DNA of 64,000 bases from positions 16,308,001 to 16,372,000 of the forward strand of contig OX485804.1 of assembly GCA_950295325.1 (NCBI GenBank), given 5' to 3'. Origin of the DNA: Polytrichum commune (lineage: Eukaryota; Streptophyta; Polytrichopsida; Polytrichales; Polytrichaceae). The notes beneath the pieces were generated by a model that saw only the letters and a program-made list of their open reading frames with translations, made no database searches and was not told where the DNA came from. Of the stretch, positions 10,549-29,676 are shown one piece after another (the first letter of the stretch is position 1; every line of letters begins with the position of its first letter). Made by a program: the position numbers and the translations under genes.

Positions 10549-12074
10549 GTGGACATCAGAGAGTGGCATCTTCTGCAGAACCAGCATCTGAACAAGATGA
10601 GCAAGTTCCTCAAACTGAACCTCGGTGAGAATAACAATTTTAATTGACTGCTATGTGGCAATAGGCAGAGGAGTATGCTTGTATATGGGTTTAAATCAGG
10701 TTACCTTCTGCACGGGAATTGATTGAGTTATTATTAGATTGTCTGTTATACTTATGAATTTAATTTGGTATATGTGAATAAGGTGGCAAGACAAATTAAA
10801 GGAGACCGATGGTGGCCGCCAACGTTTTCTGCTGGAGCTCGAGTTTGTCCAGTTGCTAGCCAACCCTACTTACATCCATCGTATGTGTTGGCCTGCCTTT
10901 CATAGGTTCAATAATGTGGTTTGAACTTGCAGTTGGTCTCATGCTTCAGTTTTGCATCTAATTGCTAGTTCTGATAGAACTGATAGAAAATCACGTTTGC
11001 TGAGATTCAACTTTAGTTTCTAGTGAAGAAGTGCTTCGTTTCAGATAATTGGTCACTGCTGTTAGGTGTCACAGTCCAAAACATTTCTTCTAAGTTATCA
11101 TGACTTGAAAGTAGGGAGATCTAACTCTTTACTGACTGTGACAGATCTGGCGCAAAATCGGTATTTTGATGATGAGGCTTTTGTAGGTTACCTCAGTTAT
11201 CTTTTATACTGGAAACGCCCTGAATATGCAAAATATGTTATGTAAGTGCCTTTCATATATGTGCACCTTCACTATTCTTCTTCATTCCAACAAAATGCAA
11301 CGTTTTGGTTCTTTCTTGGCTACTTGTGATTAAAGGGCGATGTCGGATCCAGGTTTTTGTATTAGGCCTGGCATGCATCTTACTTTGTGGTTTAGTTATA
11401 CTGCATATGATAAAAAAAAAATGTAATCCTATCTTGATGGATTCAGGTATCCACATGCATTCTTCTTCCTGGATATGCTCCAAAATTCACAATTTCGAGC
11501 AGCAATGGCTCATCCTGCAAATAAGGTGAGACTGACCTTCATTTAATCCTGTGCATGTGATTTACAAGATGACAAAATCTAGTGTGAGTCTGGTCAGCAT
11601 TATTTTTCGTCTGCTATAGTATGAAATACATGGTAGACTTGCATACTCTTTTGTGATGGTCAAGGTTGACTTAGGTTGTTCATTGCATCACGTGTCTTTA
11701 TAATGAAGTTTTCCTGAAAATATTAGATGATTTTTGTTATGTTTTTTGGCTCCTTTTCTTGTAAATTTAATTTGGAAATGTTGTACATCAAGACGCATCA
11801 AATGAATGCTTTGTTGAGGACTAAATGGAAGGCTCTAATGTTTAAGTTATGGATATGACAGGAAATTGCACATCGCCAGCAGTATTATTTCTGGAAGCAC
11901 TACAGAAACAATCGGCTGAAACATATACTGCCGCGCCCTATGCCCGAGGTGCCTGCTCCACCTCCACCTCCCCCTCCAGCCCCTGTTCTTGTTGTGGCCC
12001 CACCTCCAACCAAGCCTGAAGGGCCCACAAGAGCAGGTGCTGGGGAACGCAGGAAACGGAAGTATGCAAATTGA
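10536..12074 (+). CDS. MED31: Mediator of RNA polymerase II transcription subunit 31 (SOH1 family)
   Basis: A small subunit of the Mediator middle module, acting in the nucleus between transcription factors and RNA polymerase II. Exons 10536-10624, 10783-10880, 11145-11241, 11447-11525 and 11862-12074 join in phase to give 191 residues. The conserved core is complete: DGGRQRFLLELEFVQLLANP, LAQNRYFDDEAFVGYLSYLL, YWKRPEYAKYVMYPHAFFFL, AMAHPANKEIAHRQQYYFWK and HYRNNRLKHILPRP. The C-terminus is a proline-rich linker and a basic ERRKRKYAN end, as in plant homologues. The N-terminal 28 residues are acidic and variable. The sequence around the last codons (AAGTATGC) could also be read as a donor, so a further tiny exon is not excluded. 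No paralogue or pseudogene copy is seen. Confidence 0.94.
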
Positions 12075-15022
12075 TAGCACCTGCTTCTAGTCTGTAGGTT
12101 TTAGACAATTGATTGACATAGGTGCAGAGCTCAAGGTTCTGCAGTTTGTTCAGCAGCCAAGCCCATTTAAAGGAAGTCAAGCATATATTTAGTATAAGAT
12201 CCGCTCTATTGTGCATCAAATGATGGTGGTGCTTGTAGGGCTTGTGTAGGCTTTTAGTGTCGGCCGAGGAGATCTGAGAGAAAACACACAAACATCTGTG
12301 CAGAAACGTATGAGCTGGCTGAAAGGTATACTTGATTTTCTAGTCTCCGACGATAAGATACAGTTAATTGTTGTACAAAAACAGGAATTGTGTACTTTTT
12401 GTGACAAATGCAAATAAGAAACACTGATATTTGTCAACTTCCTTATGCAATACAGAATGTGTTGACAACTGGAAATTTCACTGATGACAGCAACTGTAGC
12501 ATGCTGGTGCAGAGCATCAAAAAGAAAAAATAAATTTGTAGCTGAATAATCTGATTATTTGTTTCATGTATTTTACTTGTCAACTTCTGTAAACAGCAAG
12601 CTCATAGTAGCACGGGTTAAATGTACTCAACTCTTGATGCGTGACCTTTCATAGGAACCATAAAGGTCCCTAAAAAGAACACCAAGGTGCCTTGGCATGG
12701 GACAATGGATCCACATAAAGTGCAAATTGATTCGTCTCAATGTATTACACAATTGCTGTAAATAGTTGCAACATGACAAATGCCAAACATTGGAAACAGG
12801 ATCAGGATGGAATTCTGTCTACAATGGCTAGTCAATCAGCAAAACTGACTCTCTATCTGAGTTTAAGGGTGTCCCACTCCCTTACCTCATGATTTGGGCG
12901 AACGAACGCATACACTCGTTCCTTGTTGGATGCCAAAACCCTTGCCTTGGGTATACAACTTTATGTTCACAAAGTTTTACTCATAAAATCTGTCTTACCT
13001 TCATTTTCATGTTGATAGGACCATGGAGCTCACAGCCCTCCCTGCATACAAAGTCAGTTGTGGCAACCTCAGAAACTTATTATAGAATATAACTCTCCAT
13101 TAGACCTGACTTCCTACAACAACCTGGGTTTGTTTCTATTTTTTTGAATTGGAGCAATTGTTGCAAGGTTTTTGTTCCATTCGATCCATCTTTGTACGAA
13201 AGGCAAGTTTATCAACCTGCTTGAGTCCTCTTGCAAGGGCTTTTCTCTCAGTGAGTAGTGCGTTCACAAGCGGTTTACAAAATTCTCCACTGTTGGAATC
13301 CAGAAACTGCCTGTCATCTGTTCTGCAGCTAAACTTGGGTGCGAACCACTCGGACGACAGAGTTTGTCGTCCGGAGGGAAAGCAGGTTTATGCAGAAATT
13401 GAAATTGGGTAGCATCCTAACGAAGTATCAGTGGATATTCCTGTTACAATTATTCTCCTGCACTAATTCCAAGGTCATGAAAGGACGCCATCAAGATGAA
13501 TGCATGTGGCCAACTCATCACGGCGTCTGTCGACTGTCTGTCTACCTGTGGTTTTTCCCTGTTCGTCTCCTAAATCAGGATACACGGCCCTGGGAACTTA
13601 CATTGCAACAGAAATTTCGAGTGTGCTTTTTTTTCAGCTGCATTGCTATTTCCTTGCCTTTCGGTTGCAGGTTAGTTTTTGAATGTGGAGACTCGTTTCT
13701 CCTCTCTGTCGGTCATGAGAGTAAGGATGCTGATATGAGGTACGTGAACTCTCGGGTTCAGGGAGCTTTTTTAGTTATGTAAAGTGAAGGATTAGGAAAC
13801 AAGATGATCTTAAAAAGGCCATATGCCAAGAATGCCTTTTCAGAAAACCTCAAATACCTACGTCCCTTGAACACTTGTAACCTTGCCCCTTAAAACCTCA
13901 AATGACCCTTTGAATCTACAATTATACCTAGCATACATAATTCCCGCTTATTTCAATTTGTGGTTATGATCCTCAGTTCCTTGTTCTGGGATGGATTCTC
14001 CTCTATTATCCCTTACAAGCATCTGGAAGGATCGCCTAAGAAGTTTGGTTGATTGGTTTTTCTGAATGAAGATACGTTTCGATGTAAGTTTCCAATTATC
14101 AATCCTCGACTTCACTGAATCAATTTGAGGCCAGAAATAAGAAAATGCTGTGGGCATAGTGTAACAGAATACCTAATTCTAGCAATAGAACATGGCCTGT
14201 GGTAACCGCACAAATCAAGAGGATTGAGTTTCTGCTGAGATGTTTGCAGCTTCACGATCTACTGCTTTCGCAGTGTGGATACTATTTCCCAGTGGCCCCA
14301 ACCCATATTCGCTATTGTGATGAAGTGCACCATGTATACCCTTCACAGACATTTGAGGTGTTCACAATGTAGAAACCTGTTTCAGAAATCATCAAGGCCT
14401 ACTTGTGGCGGTGCCTGAGTAGAGCCTCCAAACGCCGAATCTCACAGTGAAAGACAATGACAACTATGCATGGGTGCAGATAGCATGACTTTACGGTGGC
14501 ACTAGTTTGCTTTCTGCAGAGTTTTCACGATTAAATTGGCACACTTAAATTCTGGAATGTTTCTGTAACTTTCCAAAGTTTGGCATTTGGCTAACATGTT
14601 GTGCAGTGTGTTTGCTGGCTGGCGTGGCAGGCAGTTTGAATGTCGCCAACTACCTGGGCAAGAATCTCATTGAAACACAGTTGAAGCTTTGGAATGACAC
14701 TACCTAGTGTAATTCAGTCATGTTGAACCACCTGAGAAGCCCTTCATCATCATCACCTTCACAACAGCCTTTCTCCCTGCCTTGTTACCTGAGGTATGAG
14801 GCAGCTTGAAATCCAGATGCAAACAAGAAGAATCTACAATCTGGGTGTTTCCGCTAGAGTGATGGATACTCACATTCCGGGTAGCCTTGTGTATCATCAT
14901 CATCATCATCATTATCATCAATATCATCAATATCATCAGTGTTGCGCATTTTCATTGGCACAAAAGACTGACCGAGTGTTGCCTCCTTCCTTGGTGCGCT
15001 GCAAGGATTTTTGTCTGGGAAA
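12075..15022. other. Intergenic: MED31 3' flank and ABCC upstream region
   Basis: No convincing gene. Several plus-strand open frames near 13150-13780 lack known motifs. I searched by eye for the missing N-terminal membrane domain (TMD0) of the downstream ABCC gene and saw none. A (CAT/TCA)n microsatellite lies at about 14893-14938, shortly before the ABCC start. Confidence 0.5.
14893..14938. repeat. CAT-type trinucleotide microsatellite
   Basis: An imperfect run of ATC/CAT triplets in the presumed 5' region of the ABCC gene. Confidence 0.8.
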
Positions 15023-23787
<8,765 letters not shown>

Positions 23788-24662
23788 TGTCCGCTTAGTT
23801 GGAGGACCAAGCATTTCAATATTGACCCAAGGTGGTTGTTGGTGACCTGGCAATGGGATGAGAACAAGGCATGCTTGTCAAGGTCAGCATGCATCCTCCA
23901 CCATCTTCCTAATTTCCTCCTGTCACTGCCTCATTTGTTTCATGAACAGGTTTGTTGTGTACTGATGTGTGTCATCATTGCAACTTGTAACATTACCAAC
24001 AGTTTTGATGCAAGTGTGGGCTAAGAATGTTGTATGTTAATCTCTCGACCATGAGCCACAAGATAGGAATCTGGCACACTCATGTCAAGAGACAGTGCCC
24101 TTGCTCCCCTCCCCTCCTCCCTGTAGTTTGCATTTCAGGAAATTGGAGGTTTAAACTAATGTTGGACCGGTGTATAGGTGAATGCATGGTATCAATTTTG
24201 AACATCTATATTGGAATCAAAGAACTTACCTGTGGGTATCAAAATTTTCATACCAGTCAAATATTAAGATTTGTTGGGTATGTCAAGATGAGAGAATCTT
24301 TATAGCCAAGTTATTATTCAGGTCAATAACATTCTAACCATATTGATACTATAGCGATTTTGATTAGGGGTGAAGGTTCTTGCATGGTATGTAGACCCGA
24401 ATGGTATCGAAAAACAAAAATACCATCAAATACCCATACCTTACTGGTGTCAAAAAATGTGAACCCTCATTATAGAGGTACCTGAATGGTATCAGAAAAG
24501 GATGATACCAGACCGACACTGGTTTCAACCCAATGAGAATAGGGTTAATTCTTAGTAATATGTGCACCCCGTTCACACATATAGAGCCTCTCCTCTCTGT
24601 AATATGCTCTTTAGGAAAGAGAACGTTTAAACCCAATGAGAACAGGGTAAATTCTAGGAAGG
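23788..24662. other. ABCC 3' flank and spacer, no gene seen
   Basis: 3' UTR of the transporter followed by AT-rich sequence. From about 24529 a block starting AACCCAATGAGAA occurs twice in direct orientation (also 24631); the second copy is interrupted by the MITE that follows. Confidence 0.5.
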
Positions 24663-24908
24663 ATCACTATATTCGGTAATTGGAGACTTTTTCATGATTT
24701 TGAGACTACTTAAGGACATGGTTTTCAAATAAAAAACAAGAAAAACACACATATATATTCAATGTAACTTATTATATTGATTTGCGTGGACAACACTAAC
24801 CAAATTGGCACAAATACATGTCATCACAATGAGAAATCAGACCAGATATTAAAGCATTTGCATTTATTTTGAGATTCTCCAAAGTCTCCGATTAACGAAT
24901 ATAGTGAT
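24663..24908. mobile_element. MITE, 246 bp, inserted in one half of a direct duplication
   Basis: The ends ATCACTATATTCG and CGAATATAGTGAT are inverted, continuing through TTGGAGACTTT at the left and AAAGTCTCCG at the right. AAGG flanks both sides (24659-24662 and 24909-24912), a candidate short target duplication. The flanking sequence resumes (GTGCACCCAGTTTCACACAT) as in the uninterrupted sister copy at 24561. The superfamily is unresolved. Confidence 0.65.
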
Positions 24909-25788
24909 AAGGATGTGCACCCAGTTTCACACATATGGAGCTTGCAGGTTACACAACTGTAGTGGTCCATGCATAACCTTATGAAAGCACATATGTATGA
25001 GAGGTGAGTATATTGGGCTGATGCTTCAAGTGCACAATGGTGTAGTTGGACATGCCTTGTTTTGAATGTCAACTGAACAATTCATCAACTGAACAATTAC
25101 TGTACCCCTTTGGTTTTGGTTTTGGTTCTGGTTTTGGTTTTCCAGGGTGATTCAAACACACTTTGGTCTCAGGGCATGCTTGATCATTGCTGTTGATGTT
25201 TCAAAGTTCACAAAGAAAAATTCACTCAATAATCAAGAGATTTACATCAATGTCAACCATGATGTGGCCTTCTATCCAAGATCACACATGGAAGTCTGCT
25301 ATGAGTAGGCAGCGCTACCAGACAGAGAAGTACAGCAAACATCGCCAAATGTGTTTGATTATCAGGGTTGATCACAGTCACTTGCTGCTTCTCGTAAGTT
25401 TTCAGTCCCAGATCTTGAGCTGAATCGAATTGGCTACGGAATGGGTTGAACTAAAAGGGTCAAAGTACTTGGCTTGGAAAACACCTCAAAGAAAGTGGTT
25501 GAATGGATTTCTGTACTTCGGTCTAAACCCCTAGTTCTTGAGTCTGATGATACAGAATCTACCATCGTACTAACAAAGAGCAGAGCAAGTGCAAGGGTCA
25601 TGAAGAACCCCTGCTTGTGTAGAAATTATTGTGATGAGGTCTTAAGTGGGTGGGACATCAACCACATGAGATGCTCGTGTATATCATTCAATGTACCTAC
25701 AAATATTTTTATAGTAAGGTGCATTAGACTGATGAGCAGTGCTGCAGGCTCTTCCTCCAAAACCATCACCAAAGTTGTCATTGTTGTA
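24909..25788. other. Spacer, no gene seen
   Basis: Contains a short (GGTTTT)n-type run near 25111-25142. No coding support. Confidence 0.5.
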
Positions 25789-26530
25789 TGAAGGGAGCAT
25801 CTTTCCACTCATGGGACCATGTAATTTGATTTTTTTACAACATGTGCTCCTTCTTTGGACCTGATTACAACCTTTTATGAAATTGGTATCTACTCAGGGT
25901 GGATATTGCACTCCTCCTCCCCTTGTAGTATAAGGGCTAGTTCACACAGGTCCCAAGTTCGAAGTCCCAGTTCACTTGAGGTCAATCCATACAATCTCAG
26001 CCATTGAGAGCATGGAAGTTGGGACTTACCACTTCACACAGGTCCCAAGTCCTAAGTCCCAAGTCCCAAGTCCCAAGTATGACATGGATGCCTACATGGC
26101 GACACTTTTGGAGGTGAGGCTTGGGACTTGTGTTGAGAATTGGGTCGAGCAAATGAAGGGAGCTTCTTTGTGTATGAAGGGAGCTTCTTTCCACTCATGG
26201 GACCATGTAATTTGATTTTTTTTACAACATGTACTCCTTCTTTGGGCCTACTTACAACCTTTTATGAAATTGGTATCTACTCAGGATGGTTATTGCACTC
26301 CTCCCCTTGTAGTATAAGGGCCAGTTCACACAGGTCCCAAGTTCAAAGTCCCAGTTCACTTGAGGTCAATCCGTACAATCTCAGCCATTGAGAGCATGTA
26401 AATTGGGACTTACCACTTCACACAGGTCCCAAGTCCTAAGTTCCAAGTATGACATGGATGCCTACATGGCGACACTTTTGGAGGTGAGGCTTGGGACTTG
26501 TGTTGAGAATTGGGTCAAGCAAAAAGCTAG
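25789..26530 (+). repeat. Two-copy tandem repeat of about 385 bp containing GTCCCAAG-ended units
   Basis: Unit 1 (about 25789-26175) and unit 2 (about 26177-26530) share GAAGGGAGC(A/T)TCTTTCC, TACAACCTTTTATGAAATTG, TTGTAGTATAAGGG and the closing GAGGCTTGGGACTTGTGTTG. Each contains GTTCACACAGGTCCCAAG and an imperfect inverted match (CTTGGGACTTGTGTTGAG), so each may derive from a MITE. AAGTCCC is further multiplied near 26050. Confidence 0.75.
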
Positions 26531-26786
26531 ACCCGAGTCTCAACACAAGTCCCGCAAGTGTTTTTGAATAAAGTAATCAAGAATTAGCTTCAATGATAAT
26601 TAACCATATTTTAAGGGTTTCTCAAAGCTCCAAAATTGGGACTTTGCCTCCATGTTGAGCCACCTATACAAGAAATTCCCAGCCTCATGGTGTAACACCC
26701 TAATGCTAAGTAAATGTTATATTCTTTGTTAAACTGTCAACATGTGAGTGCAAAGGTATCATTAAGTAAGCCATTTTCAAACGTGA

Positions 26787-27012
26787 CATAACATTATTAA
26801 GTAGTGTGTGTTCATTCATGTGGGCCTCGAGAATATAAGCATGGGATGCCATAACTATTGCAAATTTAGTTTCAAACCGAATTTGCCATGGGATGCCACA
26901 GTTAGTGCAAATTCGTATTGAAATTCAATATGAATTTGCACTAACTGTGGCATCCCATGGGTATATTCTTGGGGCCCACATGAACGAAGGCACACTGCTT
27001 AAATAATGTTAT
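26787..27012. mobile_element. MITE, 226 bp, second copy of the CATAACATTATTAAG family
   Basis: The ends match the element at 8421-8580. The centre carries an extra near-perfect hairpin (GGGATGCCACAGTTAGTGC against GCACTAACTGTGGCATCCC) separated by a short loop. Non-coding. Confidence 0.78.
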
Positions 27013-28706
27013 GGATTATACATATGTGGCATTAGGTGCAAAATAACACCACTTTGACCAACGATGTTGGCAGTAGAAGGATGTATAAACGCTTTAAGAA
27101 GATCACCAACTTGGCCAATCACAATGGCTAATATAGGATCTATCTGCTCAACAAGGTAATGTAAGAAAGTGTTCCACAAAAGGAGAACAACTTTGTTCAC
27201 CTACAATAAGGTTGATTTTGTGGTGATTCTCACCCTAACAATCCAATATTAATAGAGAGAAAAAGGGTTGTTTGTTTAAACGACTTTGCAAACTTTTGTA
27301 GGTTGCATATGAATTTATTATTTTCTAAAGACTCTTCACAACTTCTGCAAATCTTTGAATTCTTTTTTATATTTTTCCAAGCTATTTAACTTGCCGGAAA
27401 GTGCAAAAGTTTTTAGAAGTGTCGCTTTTAGGCTAAGTGACCTTTATATACTCTCGCTCTTGAGCATAGTGGCGACAACCCTGAGTCAAATTTGTTTTGA
27501 CGTCCTTCTGCATGACCATTGCCAAAGATAGATCCTTATAAAAGATCTTGTTCTTCCCTTACACATCAATTCTACGTGGTATGTGTATCTTTTAATATAT
27601 TTTAGGAAATCATTGAGGTTATTGTGCAAGTTTGACATGTGTCATATGCATGGGGATACTCTTCTTTGAAAGTGGGAGCCATGTATGTGCAAAACCCCTA
27701 TATACAAAATTGTCATGACCAATAATAAGACTCTACATACATATTATAGATTACATAATAATTCCATGTACGTACACATGAATTTTAAACTACTAGAGTA
27801 AATAGTGTTAATTATGCTTACAAAATACAAGTGATTGAGATATAAAGGTATTTCTTGCTTTTATGCTCATAAATCATGTTTTTTTTTTTTTTTGACAAAG
27901 TCATTGAAATATGACACGGACGATGACAAATATTCACGCAAATATTACAGACCTTGGACAACTAACCAATTAATTCAACTATTAGTTGACTAGTTGCCTT
28001 TCTTATTTATAGTTGTTTGTGATTTCACCTGCCAAAAATGTAGTTAATTTTAGTTGTTTGAATTTTGATTTGTCAAAAAATCTAGTTAATTATAGTTATA
28101 TCTAGTTAACTAAAGTTGAGAGCAACTTGTAGTGTAGTTACAAGATGGATTAGAGCATTTATATCTTTTCCTTTTTCTTTTATTTAGAATTTTAAATTTG
28201 GGACCTGATTCCATTTGTGACTCCGACTCAATCAACACCCAATGAGCACGACCTCATTGTCTACAAGTAACTTAGAGTATAATGGGTTCAACTACAACAA
28301 GAAACGGTGAGTTCAACTCCTTCTTGGGATGGGTCATGCACGGGTGACAACATGTGTACCCGACAGTCCCATGTGTACAACATGTGCAATTAAATAGGGT
28401 ATGAATGTGTACAACATGTGCACCCACGTGTACTACACAAGCTACATGGAGTGCCTTCATACCATGTCTTGAGCCCTATAAAAATTGGGCTTCTTGGACT
28501 TTATGGGTATAGCATGTCATCTATTACCATACCTTGCCCCACTTAAAGTAAGTTCCTACAATGCCTCTATCCTAAGTTAGGGACAAGTCATTAAAATAAG
28601 GCCATAAACCTTGATTTAAGATCCTCCATCATCTCAATATGATTTTTATTTTATTTTTTGGAATACATGGATGTCAATTTAACATCATGTGCTTCATTGA
28701 AGCAAT
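27013..28706. other. AT-rich spacer, no gene seen
   Basis: Only short open frames and a poly-T tract near 27880. GTACACATGTTG-like blocks repeat around 28350-28440 on either strand. Confidence 0.5.
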
Positions 28707-29417
28707 TACTTGGTTACTTTTCTTAATTAAACCCCTACATTTGAGTGGTGTGTTGTTAGGTGTGGATGTAAGAATAGACACCAAAAAAACATGTATTTTC
28801 AAGAGATTGGACTACATGCTCAAAATTTCTTAGCCATTTTAGGCTTAGCGGTCAACACAATTGTAGGACCTATATGATCATTTAATTGCACAAGAATCTT
28901 CACTTTGACAATGTTTGAGATATTCATACAAGCCCCAAAAATCATGAGAAAATGGCTACAACCGTGATTTGAGTTTGTTGATTATCTGGGGCTAACGATG
29001 CATTTCATATCCTACAAGAAGTGGGTGAGGAACTGAAAGTGTCCATTTAAGACTCACTTTTCTTAATTTAAGTGGGTCTTAAATGAACTCTTCCAACTTT
29101 GCACCCACTTCTTGTAGGATATGAAAGACACAATTAGTTAAAGATGATTAGCAAAATCAAATTGTGCCAACAACCATTTTCCTCATAATTTATATATAAT
29201 TATCTTAACCATTATCAAAGTAAAGATTCTCTTATTCATTAATGATCATTTAGATCATCCCAATTATGTTGACCTTTGAATCTAGAATGATGAACAAATT
29301 GTGAACAAATGAATGCAATCTCTTTAGAACATATCTCGTTTTGGTGTCTATTCTTGATCCACAACTAACCATACAACACTCAAATATAGGTGTCCATTTA
29401 AGATGAGTAACCAAATT
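28707..29417. mobile_element. Foldback-type element, about 710 bp, with long arms
   Basis: The left arm (about 28707-28935) and right arm (about 29200-29417) are inverted repeats. Shared blocks include TTTGAGTGGTGT against ACACTCAAA and AGAATAGACACCAAAA against TTTTGGTGTCTATTCTTG. The centre holds a perfect 24-bp inverted repeat (TTCATATCCTACAAGAAGTG at about 29004 against CACTTCTTGTAGGATATGAA at about 29100). A related half-copy sits in intron 1 of the next gene. No protein is encoded. Confidence 0.7.
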
Positions 29418-29496
29418 AGGCCCACTTACCTTAAGTTGTGCTAGTGGGCTCACTAAGCCACTCGACTCAACACACAGCCCAAGCATTTGTCCTAAA

Positions 29497-29564
29497 TTAG
29501 GGTTTCGCTCGTCGGAGAATTTTGGGTTCGCTTCCGTGTCGCTCTCGCGGAGCAATTAGGGTTT
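29497..29564 (+). promoter_or_regulatory. Two telo-boxes in the eIF2B-gamma promoter/5' UTR
   Basis: TTAGGGTTT occurs at 29497-29505 and 29556-29564, 113-180 bp before the start codon, in a GC-richer CpG-containing segment. Telo-boxes near the transcription start are typical of plant translation-apparatus genes, which fits the downstream gene. Confidence 0.6.
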
Positions 29565-29676
29565 TCTTCTGTCCCGCTCAGTCGCTCACTGTGAAGCTGT
29601 GAACCAAATCTTCGCTCATCTTGAGCTTCAACATTCACTTTTCTGATTGGAACAAAGGAGCTTGGAATTGGAGAGA

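Noticed and set aside
13339-13782. A 147-codon plus-strand open frame before the ABCC gene
   Set aside because: No motif, no membrane pattern like TMD0, and overlapping alternative frames; probably chance.
24663-24908. CACTA transposon (En/Spm) because the ends read CACTA...TAGTG
   Set aside because: Flanks do not give the 3-bp duplication expected for CACTA elements, and the inverted repeat continues two bases further out (AT...AT) next to AAGG on both sides.
25976-26215. GTCCCAAGT-type short repeats considered as a CRISPR-like or regulatory array
   Set aside because: Units are contiguous with no spacers, in a eukaryotic repeat context; simple slippage within a tandem duplication explains them.
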